DNA from: Allopontixanthobacter confluentis
GTDB taxonomy: Bacteria; Pseudomonadota; Alphaproteobacteria; Sphingomonadales; Sphingomonadaceae
NCBI RefSeq assembly: GCF_009827615.1
Contig: NZ_WTYU01000001.1
Coordinates: forward strand, 889,001 to 953,000
Direction: 5' to 3'
DNA: 64,000 nt
The notes under the pieces were generated by a model that saw nothing but the letters and a program-made list of their open reading frames with translations, did no database searches and was not told the DNA's origin. Positions 17,660-26,972 of the stretch are shown piece by piece. Numbering within the stretch: the stretch's first letter is position 1; each line of letters starts with the position of its first letter. A program made the position numbers and the translations under genes.

Positions 17660-18331
17660 TCAGGCATCTTCATCAGGCGGATAATTGCCCGTAGCGGCAA
17701 AATGCACCATTTCGGCCACATTGGTGGCATGATCACCGATCCGCTCGAGATTGCGGGCTACGAAAAGAATCTGCGCCGCGCTCGAAATTGTCGCAGGATT
17801 TTCCACCATATAGCTGACAACATTACGGAAAATGCTGTTGTAAAAAGCGTCAACCTTGTCGTCAGTGGCGATAACTTCGCGGGCCAGCACCGGGTCACGT
17901 GCGGCATAGGCGGTCAGCACATCATGGACCATTTCAGCCGCAATATCGCCCATGGCGGGAAGCAGCGTCAGGGGTTCAAAATGTTTGCGACCTTCAATCT
18001 CGCCCACGCGTTTGGCGATATTCTTGGAGTAATCCCCAATACGTTCCACGACCCCGGCAATCTTCATCGCTGCGATCACTTCGCGCAGATCGTCCGCCAT
18101 GGGTGCGCGCAGGGCAATGATACGGACCGAAAGCTTGTCGACTTCCGACTCCAGAGCATCGATCTTTTTGTCGCGCTTGATGACGCCTTCGGCGAGTGTT
18201 TCGTCGCCCTTGATCATCGCTTCCAGCGATTCCTGGATCGACAATTCCGCCAGACCGCCCATTTCCGCGATCAGTCCGCGAAGGCGAGTGATGTCCTCGT
18301 CAAATGCCTTGACTGTATGTTCAACCATCAC
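17660..18331 (-). CDS. phoU: Phosphate signalling protein PhoU
   Basis: A 223-residue all-helical PhoU with two three-helix repeats, each carrying an acidic metal-binding ExxxD-type signature (for example [20 protein letters not shown] and [15 protein letters not shown] in the first half; [15 protein letters not shown] and [18 protein letters not shown] in the second). It links PstSCAB to PhoR and represses the regulon when phosphate is plentiful. It overlaps pstB by four bases. Confidence 0.97.
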   Translation of the reverse strand: MMVEHTVKAFDEDITRLRGLIAEMGGLAELSIQESLEAMIKGDETLAEGVIKRDKKIDALESEVDKLSVRIIALRAPMADDLREVIAAMKIAGVVERIGDYSKNIAKRVGEIEGRKHFEPLTLLPAMGDIAAEMVHDVLTAYAARDPVLAREVIATDDKVDAFYNSIFRNVVSYMVENPATISSAAQILFVARNLERIGDHATNVAEMVHFAATGNYPPDEDA

Positions 18332-19119
18332 CCGTACCGTCCTGTAATGTAATCCTGCGTCCGTTTTTCCAGCGGATTGGTGAATATGTCAGAAGTCCGT
18401 CCATATTCCACCATTTTTCCAAGATGAAAAAATGCCGTGCGCTGCGAAACGCGCGCTGCCTGCTGCATGGAATGGGTGACGATTACGATGGCATAACGCC
18501 CGCTCAACTCGTCGATCAATTCCTCGATCTTGGCCGTGGCAATCGGGTCGAGCGCGGAACATGGCTCGTCCATCAAAATGACTTCCGGGTCCACCGCAAT
18601 GGCGCGGGCGATGCACAGCCGCTGCTGCTGCCCGCCTGAAAGCGCGGTTCCGCTGTCTTCGAGGCGGTCCTTCACTTCCATCCACAGGCCGGCACGGCGA
18701 AGCGACTTTTCGACCACTTCGTCGATCTCGCTCTTGCTGCCGACCAGGCCGTGGATCTTCGGGCCATAGGCGACATTGTCGTAAATGGATTTGGGGAAGG
18801 GATTGGGTTTCTGGAACACCATGCCCACGCGGGCACGCAATTGCACCACGTCCATCTTTGACCGGTAAATATCCTCACCATCCAGCGTAATCTCGCCTTC
18901 GACGCGGGCCGAAGGAATCGTATCATTCATCCGGTTGAGGGTGCGCAGAAAAGTCGACTTTCCGCAGCCTGACGGGCCAATGAAGGCGGTTACATATTTG
19001 GTCGGAATATCGATCGAGACATCGTCAATCGCTTTCTTGTCGCCGTAAAACACCGAGACATCGCGCGCGCTCATCTTGGCGTTGGTATCTTCCAGATTCG
19101 GATGGACTACAGTCACCAC
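18328..19119 (-). CDS. pstB: Phosphate ABC transporter ATP-binding protein
   Basis: A 263-residue ABC ATPase with Walker [11 protein letters not shown], the PstB hallmark [18 protein letters not shown], signature [16 protein letters not shown], Walker [16 protein letters not shown] and the switch His in [15 protein letters not shown]. It drives phosphate import through PstCA. It overlaps pstA by seven bases and phoU by four, so the operon is translationally coupled. Confidence 0.98.
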   Translation of the reverse strand: MVTVVHPNLEDTNAKMSARDVSVFYGDKKAIDDVSIDIPTKYVTAFIGPSGCGKSTFLRTLNRMNDTIPSARVEGEITLDGEDIYRSKMDVVQLRARVGMVFQKPNPFPKSIYDNVAYGPKIHGLVGSKSEIDEVVEKSLRRAGLWMEVKDRLEDSGTALSGGQQQRLCIARAIAVDPEVILMDEPCSALDPIATAKIEELIDELSGRYAIVIVTHSMQQAARVSQRTAFFHLGKMVEYGRTSDIFTNPLEKRTQDYITGRYG

Positions 19120-20363
19120 TTTTTCTCGAAACGGTTGCGCAGATAGATGGCCAGGCCATTCATCAGCAGGAGGAACACCAGAAGCACGATAATTGCCGCG
19201 GATGTCCGTTCGACAAAACCGCGGTCGATTTCATCGGACCAAAGGAAAATCTGCACCGGCAGAACCGTTGCGGGCGAAGTGAAATCCTGCGGCGGGGTGG
19301 CGACGAAAGCGCGCATCCCGATCATCAGCAGCGGCGCGGTTTCACCCAGCGCGCGGGCCATGCCGATGATGGTGCCTGTAAGAATACCGGGCAGGGCGAG
19401 CGGCAGCACATGGTGGAACACCACCTGCACTGGCGATGCTCCAACCGCCAGCGCGCCATCGCGAATGGACGGCGGCACGGCCTTGATCGCGTTGCGCCCG
19501 GAAATGACAATCACCGGCATGGTCATCAGCGCCAGCGTCATACCGCCGATCAGTGGTGCGGACCGCATGTTGGGGAATATCCACAGGAACACAGCAAGGC
19601 CGAGCAGGCCGAAGATAATGGACGGAACAGCCGCCAGATTATTGATCGAAACTTCGATCAGATCCGTCCAGCGGTTTTTCGCGGCATATTCTTCGAGGTA
19701 AAGCGCCGCCATTACGCCAATGGGAAATGCCATCAGCAATGTGACGATCATGGTCAGCATCGAGCCTTTCAGCGCGCCCCAGATACCCACCTGCTGCGGG
19801 TCTGTCGCATCGGCGCGTTCCAGAAAACCGAGATCGAGCTTGGTTTCCAGCTTGCCCTGCTGCGCCAGCGAAGTGGCCAGCGCCCGCATCTCGGGCGATC
19901 CTTCGCCGTTCAGGCCCGCTGCCAGTTTCGCGCTGGCAGGAAGGGAAAAGGTCGCGGTTCCGCGCAATATTGCCGGGTCATCGATGATCCGGTCAGCCAC
20001 GAGACGCCATGCGCTGGCGCTGATATGGGCGGCGCCCTCGGCGCCCAGTTTCTGCTCGGCATAGAAGTCGACAATGGACGGAAGCCCCTGCGCTTCCAAT
20101 GTCTGCACGGCATCCGGCTGTGCCAGCACCGCTGGATCACCCGACAGGCCAGCCTGCGTAAAATCAATCGGCACATTCATTTCGGCGCGCTGGAAGCCGC
20201 CGATGCCGTTGAAACCCATGGTCACCAGCAAGAATGCAAGCACACCGACCGAAAACAGGATCGCGCCGAGGCCCGCCATCTTGAACCGCCGTTCAGCGGC
20301 ATAGCGTTTCTTCAGACGCGCTTCGAACTCTGCTGTTCGCGTTGGGGCGAGGCGATCACTCAT
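19113..20363 (-). CDS. pstA: Phosphate ABC transporter permease PstA (with long N-terminal region)
   Basis: A 416-residue permease, well above the ~280-300 of E. coli PstA. The extra ~170 residues after the first helix (residues ~30-50) form an extracytoplasmic stretch resembling DUF3333. The permease core holds [32 protein letters not shown], and the coupling helix [29 protein letters not shown]. Five further helices follow. It pairs with PstC and overlaps it by eight bases. Confidence 0.95.
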   Translation of the reverse strand: MSDRLAPTRTAEFEARLKKRYAAERRFKMAGLGAILFSVGVLAFLLVTMGFNGIGGFQRAEMNVPIDFTQAGLSGDPAVLAQPDAVQTLEAQGLPSIVDFYAEQKLGAEGAAHISASAWRLVADRIIDDPAILRGTATFSLPASAKLAAGLNGEGSPEMRALATSLAQQGKLETKLDLGFLERADATDPQQVGIWGALKGSMLTMIVTLLMAFPIGVMAALYLEEYAAKNRWTDLIEVSINNLAAVPSIIFGLLGLAVFLWIFPNMRSAPLIGGMTLALMTMPVIVISGRNAIKAVPPSIRDGALAVGASPVQVVFHHVLPLALPGILTGTIIGMARALGETAPLLMIGMRAFVATPPQDFTSPATVLPVQIFLWSDEIDRGFVERTSAAIIVLLVFLLLMNGLAIYLRNRFEKKW

Positions 20364-21741
20364 AAGCTTCGCGGAACCTTTTAACTACGCGCAGGGCGAT
20401 GAAGTTCAGCCCCAATGTGACCATGAACAACACAAACCCAAGCGCAAAGGCGCTGAGTGTGGCCGGATGATCAAAGCTGCCTTCGCCGGTAAGCATGGCA
20501 ACGATCTGGAACGTGACTGTCGTCATCGCCTCGAGCGGATTTCCGGTGAGGTTGGCCGCAGCGCCAGCGGCCATCACCACAATCATGGTTTCGCCAATCG
20601 CCCGGCTGACGGCCAGCATTACCCCTGCAACAATGCCGGGCAGGGCGGCCGGCACCAGCACCTTGCGAATGGTTTCTGACGTGGTTGCACCCATGGCCAG
20701 GCTGCCATCACGCATGGCTTGCGGCACGGCGGCAATGGAATCGTCCGCCATGGAAGACACAAACGGAATAATCATCACGCCCATGACTAGTCCTGCGGCA
20801 AGCGCACTTTCGCTGGATGCGTTTGTAATGCCGACAGCAAAGGCAGCATCGCGAATGGCGGGAGCGACCGTCAGCGCCGCGAAATAGCCATAGACGACTG
20901 TGGGCACACCGGCGAGCACTTCGAGGGCGGGCTTAATCCATTTGCGCAAGGTGGGGTTGGCATATTGGGTGAGGTAGATCGCGCTCATCAAACCCAGCGG
21001 AATGGCCACGATCATGGCAATGACAGCGCCAATGTAAATCGTGCCCCAGAACAGGGGGATGGCGCCATAGCGCGAGCCATCCGGACTATTCGGATTGCTC
21101 ATCGGATCTGGCCCCCATTGGGTGCCGAAAAGAAAATCGAGCGGGCTGACCATGCCAAAGAAACGGATGGTTTCGAAGACCAGGCTGACAACGATGCCAA
21201 GCGTGGTCAGAATTGCCACCAGCGAAGCGAGCAGCAATATTGTCATCACTGCTTTTTCGACCCGGGTGCGGGCCGTAAAATCAGGCTTGATGCGCAAGAA
21301 CGCCCACGCGCCAGCCAGAAATGCGATGATCAGTGTGGCCAGCACACCGATAAGATTATAGCGCGAGATAGCCGCCCGATACGGTTCGACCAGGCCATTT
21401 GCAGCTTCGTTGAACACGGCTTTTGCACTGCCGCTGGCGACAGAGCGGGCTTCGCTCAGGATGGCATCCCGCTGGAAACCGAACGCAGGCAGGTCTGATG
21501 CTGCTGGTGATGCCAGGACCGACTGGGAAATGAGCTGCGGCGCAATGACTGACCACAGCCCGACAAACAGCAGCACAGGCACCACGATCCACAACGCCAC
21601 ATACCATGCGTGATACACGGGCAGGGCAGCAATCCGCCCGTTCGCACTGTCACGCCGGAACGTCCATGCACGCGCACGTGCCGCCAGCCATCCGGCCAGG
21701 CCGAGGCCCAGGGCCAGGACAAGCAGAATGGCTGGGGACAT
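20356..21741 (-). CDS. pstC: Phosphate ABC transporter permease PstC
   Basis: A 461-residue permease, also longer than the E. coli form. Two N-terminal helices flank a ~80-residue extracytoplasmic segment; the core has LVFETIRFFGMVSPLDFLFGTQWGP, the coupling region MRDGSLAMGATTSETIRKVLVPAALPGIVAGVMLAVSRAIGETMIV and a terminal helix LSAFALGFVLFMVTLGLNFIAL. It follows pstS after 13 bases and overlaps pstA. Confidence 0.96.
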   Translation of the reverse strand: MSPAILLVLALGLGLAGWLAARARAWTFRRDSANGRIAALPVYHAWYVALWIVVPVLLFVGLWSVIAPQLISQSVLASPAASDLPAFGFQRDAILSEARSVASGSAKAVFNEAANGLVEPYRAAISRYNLIGVLATLIIAFLAGAWAFLRIKPDFTARTRVEKAVMTILLLASLVAILTTLGIVVSLVFETIRFFGMVSPLDFLFGTQWGPDPMSNPNSPDGSRYGAIPLFWGTIYIGAVIAMIVAIPLGLMSAIYLTQYANPTLRKWIKPALEVLAGVPTVVYGYFAALTVAPAIRDAAFAVGITNASSESALAAGLVMGVMIIPFVSSMADDSIAAVPQAMRDGSLAMGATTSETIRKVLVPAALPGIVAGVMLAVSRAIGETMIVVMAAGAAANLTGNPLEAMTTVTFQIVAMLTGEGSFDHPATLSAFALGFVLFMVTLGLNFIALRVVKRFREAYE

Positions 21742-21754
21742 ACGCTTTTATACC

Positions 21755-22798
21755 TTACTTCAGTTCAGCGCCGGTCATCGTCTTGAATTCCGTAGCGGCG
21801 GCCAGATTGGCAGCAAGCACGTCATCAGGCGATGCGACGAGGCCGATTTTGGCCAGTGGGCCGTCTTTCGACCAATTCTTGGTCCATTCAGCCATGAATT
21901 CCTTCAGGCCCGGAATGGCATCGAGATGCGCTTTCTTCACATATACGTAAAGCGGACGCGCACCGGGATAAGCGAAAGTGGAGATGTTGGCATAGGTCGG
22001 GTCAACGCCGTTCATGGGCAGGCCCTGCACCTTGTCAGCATTTTCTTCGAGGTAGGAATAGCCAAAGACACCGACAGCTTTCTTGTTGCTTTCAATCTTC
22101 TGGACGATGAGGTTATCCTGCTCGCCCTGATCGACATAGGCGCCATCCGAACGCACTTCGGTGCACAGCTGGTCATAGCGATCTTCGTCGCTGTCTTTCA
22201 GTGCCTTCATTTCGGCGTTGGTCTTGCAGCCAGCTTCCAGCACCAGTTCCTTCAGCGCATCGCGCGTGCCGGATGTTGATGGCGGGCCATACACAAGGAT
22301 CGGTTCCTTGGGCAGCGAGGGATCAACATCAGACCACAGCTTCGTGGTCTGGTCCTTGCCATAAGGTTTGGCAGCCAGGGCTTCGTAAACCATCTGCGGC
22401 GTCAGGTTCATGGTGATGCCGCCTTGCGAGGATGCAAAAGCGATACCGTCAAGGCCGACCTGAAGTTCGATGATGTCCTTCACACCATTGGTCTGGCAGC
22501 TGTCGAATTCGGATTTCTTCATCCGCCGCGATGCATTGGCCATGTCCGGCGTGTTGGCGCCAACACCTGCACAAAACAGCTTCAAGCCGCCGCCAGTGCC
22601 GGTTGATTCGATAATCGGCGAATTCATGCCGGGGTTTGACTGGGTGAAAGTTTCAGCCACTTTCTTGGCAAATGGATAGACTGTGGATGAGCCAACTGCG
22701 CGAATCGATTCGCGCGTGGTGTCGCCGCTGCCGCCGCATGCAGCGAGCATTGCCGTTGCTGCAAGAGCGGGCAGAGCAAGAAAAGCTTTGTTCTTCAT
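21755..22798 (-). CDS. pstS: Phosphate-binding lipoprotein PstS
   Basis: A 347-residue periplasmic phosphate receptor. The N-terminal signal ends in a lipobox, TAMLAACGGS, with lipidated Cys at about residue 21, so it is a lipoprotein rather than a free periplasmic protein. Phosphate-contact segments include VGSSTVYPFAKKVAE, ESTGTGGGLKLF and STSGTRDALKELV. It is the first gene behind the Pho box and thus likely the most strongly induced during phosphate shortage. Confidence 0.96.
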   Translation of the reverse strand: MKNKAFLALPALAATAMLAACGGSGDTTRESIRAVGSSTVYPFAKKVAETFTQSNPGMNSPIIESTGTGGGLKLFCAGVGANTPDMANASRRMKKSEFDSCQTNGVKDIIELQVGLDGIAFASSQGGITMNLTPQMVYEALAAKPYGKDQTTKLWSDVDPSLPKEPILVYGPPSTSGTRDALKELVLEAGCKTNAEMKALKDSDEDRYDQLCTEVRSDGAYVDQGEQDNLIVQKIESNKKAVGVFGYSYLEENADKVQGLPMNGVDPTYANISTFAYPGARPLYVYVKKAHLDAIPGLKEFMAEWTKNWSKDGPLAKIGLVASPDDVLAANLAAATEFKTMTGAELK

Positions 22799-22863
22799 GA
22801 TACGATCCTGTCGTTACGACGCCGCCGGTAGACGACTGTCTGGTCGCCGGATGTTGAAGTTAT

Positions 22864-22881
22864 GTGACAGGCTCATGACAA
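22864..22881 (-). promoter_or_regulatory. Pho box upstream of pstS
   Basis: Read on the minus strand, TTGTCAT (22881-22875), GAGC, CTGTCAC (22870-22864): a direct repeat of the PhoB heptamer with the standard four-base spacer. It lies 65 bases ahead of the pstS start and abuts the phoR stop codon, so phoR is outside the main Pho-controlled unit unless transcribed through. Confidence 0.82.
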
Positions 22882-24117
22882 TTAAATGGACTCTTGTGCA
22901 ACCCTTGGGATCCGAACGTTCACAACGGTGCCCTTACCGACCTTGCTCGTGATGTCGAGGCGGCCGCGGTGACGCTCCACAATATGCTTCACAATCGCCA
23001 GGCCCAGGCCAGTGCCGCCCGATGCCCGGCTGCGCCCAGGATCCGTGCGATAAAACCGGCGCGTAAGGTGGGGCAGATGTTCTTCTGCGATGCCTTCGCC
23101 GCGGTCCATTACAGTCAGTTGGGCATTGCCATCGGATGTTTCGGATAGCGACACTGTGACCTTTTCGTCAGCGCTGCCATATTTCAGCGCATTATCCACC
23201 AGATTGCGAACCAGCTGCTCCAATTGCCGCGGATCGCCCAGAACTGTCATCGGTTGCAGGTCGCCGAATTCGATTCGTTCAAATCGCTCGGCCCCTGCAG
23301 CATCGCGGGCAGACATTTCCACCAGCGGCTTCAGATCGACGCTTTCGCCGGGTTCGTCGTGCTTTTCAGCCTCGACGCGGGACAGGGACATCAGATCGCT
23401 CACCAGATTTTGCAACCGGTTGGCTTCGCTCAGAATGGTGGTGAGAAATTTCTTCTGTGTTTCCGGCGGCACATTGCCGTCTTCCCGCAATGTTTCGACA
23501 TAGCCGATGATGGATGCGAGCGGCGTGCGCAATTCGTGGCTGGCATTGGCGACAAAATCGGTATGGGCGCGGCTGATCTGCGCTTCGGCAGTGCGGTTGA
23601 TCAATTCGACGACAGTAAACCGGTCGTCGATTTCTTGACGGTTCATCCGCCAGATGTCCTTGCGGCGCGCCAGCCCGTGAATGGTGGCGCTGCCGGGGCC
23701 CTTCCGGTCAAGCAGGGCGATGGCTGATGGATGCCGGAAGGCCACCCTGACATCCTGCCCCAGAATATGCTCGCCCAAAACATCACGGGCGGCCTGGTTG
23801 GCAATGGTGACACGGTTGCGGTCCGTCATCAGCAGCGGCGTTGCCGAATGTTCGATCAGCTCGCCAATGGTGGCTTGGGTAAATGGTCCCTTGGCAGGCG
23901 CTGCCACCGGCGCGGGCGGGGTTGCGGTCACCAGATAGAGCGAAGCGGACCAGACGAGAAAAATTGCCAGCAGCAACCAGATATTGGTTCCGGCCATGCC
24001 CGCCACGAAACAGGCTGCGCCTGCGATGGCAACGCCCGGCCATGGGAAAGTTCGCGCCTGTTGCATGGCCGAAACGCCTAGCGGCATCACGTCAGCATCG
24101 CCAGCATGAATCGCCAC
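22882..24117 (-). CDS. phoR: Phosphate regulon sensor histidine kinase PhoR
   Basis: A 411-residue sensor kinase. Two adjacent N-terminal helices (about residues 28-65) anchor it; a PAS-like region follows (IGELIEHSATPLLMTDRNRVTIANQAARDVLGEHI). The H-box is FVANASHELRTPLASIIGYVETL, with N-box LVDNALKYGS and G-boxes DRGEGIAEEHLPHLTRRFYR and GGTGLGLAIVKHIVERH. The start is uncertain: GTG 24117 is the longest; ATG 24087 is possible. In this family the PstSCAB-PhoU complex controls its kinase state. Confidence 0.94.
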   Translation of the reverse strand: MAIHAGDADVMPLGVSAMQQARTFPWPGVAIAGAACFVAGMAGTNIWLLLAIFLVWSASLYLVTATPPAPVAAPAKGPFTQATIGELIEHSATPLLMTDRNRVTIANQAARDVLGEHILGQDVRVAFRHPSAIALLDRKGPGSATIHGLARRKDIWRMNRQEIDDRFTVVELINRTAEAQISRAHTDFVANASHELRTPLASIIGYVETLREDGNVPPETQKKFLTTILSEANRLQNLVSDLMSLSRVEAEKHDEPGESVDLKPLVEMSARDAAGAERFERIEFGDLQPMTVLGDPRQLEQLVRNLVDNALKYGSADEKVTVSLSETSDGNAQLTVMDRGEGIAEEHLPHLTRRFYRTDPGRSRASGGTGLGLAIVKHIVERHRGRLDITSKVGKGTVVNVRIPRVAQESI

Positions 24118-24180
24118 GGATAAGAACGAAGATTTTGAAAGTTTGTGCAGGCCGCGCCCGCTGCCATCAGCCCTGCCAAT

Positions 24181-24248
24181 ATCGATGGCGTTTTGGAAAC
24201 GGGCGAACCTGCCATGGCAGGGGGCCGCGAATCAAAAACGCCATCGAT
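24181..24248 (-). terminator. Long inverted repeat downstream of tRNA-Glu, probable terminator/processing stem
   Basis: Perfect 14-base inverted repeat ATCGATGGCGTTTT (24181-24194) and AAAACGCCATCGAT (24235-24248) enclosing a second palindrome CCTGCCATGGCAGG (24209-24222). It starts at the encoded CCA end of tRNA-Glu and is followed by no long T-run. It could be a terminator, a processing stem, or both. Confidence 0.5.
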
Positions 24249-24322
24249 GGTGACCCCTACGGGAATCGAACCCGTGTTTCAGCCGTGAAAGGGCCGCGTC
24301 CTAACCGCTAGACGAAGGGGCC
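24248..24322 (-). tRNA. tRNA-Glu (UUC), CCA encoded
   Basis: Seventy-five bases fold as a clover-leaf: acceptor stem GGCCCCT/AGGGGTC, D arm GTCTAGCGGTTAGGAC, anticodon loop CTTTCAC with anticodon TTC, and T arm ACGGGTTCGATTCCCGT; discriminator A and CCA are encoded. It reads GAA/GAG codons. It lies 81 bases behind recJ with its own promoter. Confidence 0.97.
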
Positions 24323-24342
24323 ATCTCGATGGCGTGGCGGCG

Positions 24343-24371
24343 CAATTAGGCAGGCTTGGCTTTCACGTCAA
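24343..24371 (-). promoter_or_regulatory. tRNA-Glu promoter
   Basis: On the minus strand, TTGACG (24371-24366), 17-base spacer, TAATTG (24348-24343). The predicted start is about 15 bases upstream of the mature tRNA 5' end. Placed within the recJ-tRNA gap. Confidence 0.6.
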
Positions 24372-24403
24372 GAAGCCATTTCGCTGAAATGCAACTTATC
24401 TGC

Positions 24404-26191
24404 TTAATCTGCCCACGCAGCGTCTTCCAAATGGAGCTCTGCCTGGGGTCTGGCAGCCCAGTCATCCACCTTCGCACGGCCCGCAAGCCACAGCATTCTG
24501 CCGTGCGAGCCATGGAGCAGTGCCTGCCCCATGTCAGTTTCGGCTGCGCGAAAGGCAATTGCCTTAAAAGATTTTCCATCAGCGCCGCTGGCGATCAGCC
24601 GGACATGGTCGGTGCCGACAATATCGGCTTTTACCAGCCTGACAGGGCCCACAGCAACGCGTGGTCCGGGCCAGCCCACACCAAACGGACCGGCGCTGTC
24701 CATCGATTCGATCAGGGATGGGGTAAGGCCGCCAGGCGCAAGTGCCAGATCAAGCTGGATGGATTGGTGCGCCATGGCCTTTGCCACCGCGCTGCCAAGG
24801 CGCGCATCCAGCCAGTCTGCCAGCGCGGCCACCTTGCCTTCATCAATCGTCAGTCCTGCTGCCATGGCGTGGCCGCCGCCTGCCACCAGCAAATGCAGTT
24901 CACGCGCCGCGATGATGGCGGCGCCAAGATCGATGCCTGAAATGGACCTGCCAGAACCTTTGCCCTGGCCCGTTTCATCATCCAGCGCGATGACCAGCGT
25001 GGGTTTGCCGGTCTTTTCCTTGATCCTGCCTGCCACGATGCCGATGACGCCGGGATGCCATCCCTTGCCTGCCACCACGATGACAGAACGGTTGTGCAGA
25101 CCTGCCAATTGCAATTCGGCGGCTTCCTGCACGGCAGCTTCAATGGCCCGCCGGTCTTCGTTGAGGGCGGAAAGCTGCGCCGCGATCTGCGCTGCCTCGT
25201 CAGGGTCCCGGGTGGTGAGCAAGCGCACGCCCAGCGTCGATTCGCCAACCCTGCCGCCCGCATTGATCCGCGGGCCAAGCGCAAAGCCAAGGTCGCTGCA
25301 GACAGGCGCGCGTTTCAGCCTGCTGGCATCAATCAGCGCGGCCATGCCGATATTATCCCGCCGGGACATGACTTTCAGCCCCTGCGCCACAAAGGCACGG
25401 TTGAGGCCGTGCAGGGCGGCCACATCGGCCACCGTGCCCAGCGCAACAAGATCCAGCAGGGAAAACAGATCAGGCTCCGGCCGGTTCTTGAAAAAGCCGC
25501 GGCCCCGCAACGTCCTGACCACCGCAATCGCCAGCACAAAGGCTACGCCCACTGCTGCCAGATGGCCATGGGCAGCGCCAATGTCGCTTTCATCCAGGCG
25601 ATTGGGATTCACCATGGCAGCTGCCTTGGGCAATTCGGGCGAACATTTGTGATGGTCCACCACAATCACGTCCACGCCTGCGTCATGGGCCTGCTGCAGG
25701 GCATCATGCGCCATTGCGCCGCAATCGACCGTGACGATCAGGCTGGAGCCTTCATCAGCCAGCTGGACCAGCGCCTTGCCGCTGGGGCCATATCCTTCCA
25801 ACAGGCGATCGGGGATGTAATAGCGTGCTTCATGGCCCAGCATCCGCAGCAGCAGGATCAGCAGCGCGGCACTGGTGGCCCCGTCCACATCATAATCGCC
25901 GTAAATTACGGTTGCTTCGTTCCCCAGAACCGCCTGCGCGATCCGTTCCGCAGCTGCGTCCATATCGCGAAATTCGGAAGGATCAGGCAGGAAGCCGCGC
26001 AAAGTGGGCGAACGCTGGTTTTCAAGATCATCGCTGCTGACGCCGCGAGACAGCAGCAGCTGGGTGACGATATCCTTGTCGAGAGCGGTCGCATCGCTGC
26101 GGACATCCATATTGCCGCCGCGCCAATGCCACGCCTTGCCTGACAGGGATGATGTTACGCCAAATACGGGTGCCTGGGTACGAGATGCCAT
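24404..26191 (-). CDS. recJ: Single-stranded-DNA-specific 5'-3' exonuclease RecJ
   Basis: A 595-residue DHH-family exonuclease that degrades 5'-ended single strands in recombination, base excision and mismatch repair. The catalytic motifs are YGDYDVDGATSAA (motif I), VTVDCGA, VVDHHKC (DHH motif III), and the DHHA1 block GGGHAMAAGLTI; NAGGR.GESTLGVRLLTT links the domains. Length matches the family. ATG 26191 fits; an internal ATG at M28 is an alternative, since the core begins shortly after it. Not part of the SOS block by position, and no LexA box is seen before it. Confidence 0.96.
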   Translation of the reverse strand: MASRTQAPVFGVTSSLSGKAWHWRGGNMDVRSDATALDKDIVTQLLLSRGVSSDDLENQRSPTLRGFLPDPSEFRDMDAAAERIAQAVLGNEATVIYGDYDVDGATSAALLILLLRMLGHEARYYIPDRLLEGYGPSGKALVQLADEGSSLIVTVDCGAMAHDALQQAHDAGVDVIVVDHHKCSPELPKAAAMVNPNRLDESDIGAAHGHLAAVGVAFVLAIAVVRTLRGRGFFKNRPEPDLFSLLDLVALGTVADVAALHGLNRAFVAQGLKVMSRRDNIGMAALIDASRLKRAPVCSDLGFALGPRINAGGRVGESTLGVRLLTTRDPDEAAQIAAQLSALNEDRRAIEAAVQEAAELQLAGLHNRSVIVVAGKGWHPGVIGIVAGRIKEKTGKPTLVIALDDETGQGKGSGRSISGIDLGAAIIAARELHLLVAGGGHAMAAGLTIDEGKVAALADWLDARLGSAVAKAMAHQSIQLDLALAPGGLTPSLIESMDSAGPFGVGWPGPRVAVGPVRLVKADIVGTDHVRLIASGADGKSFKAIAFRAAETDMGQALLHGSHGRMLWLAGRAKVDDWAARPQAELHLEDAAWAD

Positions 26192-26270
26192 TTCCGGTGT
26201 TTATAGGAAGGATTGCGGCCAGCAAAGGGGGCGCGATTGACAATACAGTCCATGGCGCGACAATTGCCGG

Positions 26271-26789
26271 ATGAACCTGCCGCCCCTTTCAGACAGCCAT
26301 GCCAGCACCCCTCCAAGGCTGCTTGTCGCATGGCACAGCCGGACCGGCGCAAGCGAAGCCATGGCCGACGCTGCAGTGGCTGGTGCCGGGGCCAATGGGA
26401 CGCTGATGCCTGCGGACAAGGTCCAGCCCGAGGATATGCTGGCCTGCGCGGGCTATCTGTTCGTCTGCCCGGAAAATCTGGCATGTATGAGCGGGATCAT
26501 GAAAGAAATGTTCGACCGGTGCTATTATTCCCTGCTCGGCCGGATCGAAGGGCGCGGCTTTGCCACAGCCATTGCCGCAGGGTCTGACGGGACAGGCGCA
26601 CAGCGCCAGATAGACCGCATCGCAAAGGGGTGGCGACTGCGCAGGGTGGCCGAACCCCTGATCATCAATTGCCATGCCCAGACACCGGCAGAAATCCTTG
26701 CTCCGAAGATTGTTAACGATAAGTCCTTGAAACAATGCCATCAACTGGGCGAGGCATTGGCCGAGGGTCTGCGTCTGGGAGTGTTCTAA
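26271..26789 (+). CDS. Flavodoxin-like NAD(P)H-dependent oxidoreductase
   Basis: A 172-residue flavodoxin-fold protein. RLLVAWHSRTGASEAMADA near residue 17 is an FMN phosphate-binding loop, and ENLACMSGIMKEMFDRCYY is a second flavin-contact segment of flavodoxin-like reductases. TAIAAGSDGTGAQRQIDRI resembles the third flavin loop. It probably binds FMN and reduces a small substrate; the substrate is unknown. Divergent from recJ with a 79-base gap. Confidence 0.75.
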   Translation: MNLPPLSDSHASTPPRLLVAWHSRTGASEAMADAAVAGAGANGTLMPADKVQPEDMLACAGYLFVCPENLACMSGIMKEMFDRCYYSLLGRIEGRGFATAIAAGSDGTGAQRQIDRIAKGWRLRRVAEPLIINCHAQTPAEILAPKIVNDKSLKQCHQLGEALAEGLRLGVF

Positions 26790-26794
26790 AATGG

Positions 26795-26813
26795 TGCATC
26801 CAATACGGATGCA
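26795..26813 (+). terminator. Short hairpin after the flavodoxin-like gene
   Basis: Perfect seven-base stem TGCATCC / GGATGCA with a five-base loop, beginning six bases after the stop codon. There is no strong T-run, so termination is weakly supported. The remaining spacer to 26972 is AT-richer than its surroundings and shows no convincing promoter. Confidence 0.35.
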
Positions 26814-26972
26814 ACTCTATTTCGGGGACTCGACGAACCGCTTGTTTAAGGCCAAGTAAATAACTGCTTATATTGTTAGGGGACTTTAAAAATCGACCGC
26901 CGTAAAGAACTTGATCGGTGTGATCGGTCGCCTGGAATACTCCTGTTTTTCAAAACCGGACAGCGGCCTGAC

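Noticed and set aside
24181-24335. Repeats around tRNA-Glu considered as attachment sites of an integrated element
   Set aside because: No integrase or mobile cargo is nearby, and the direct repeat is short and imperfect.
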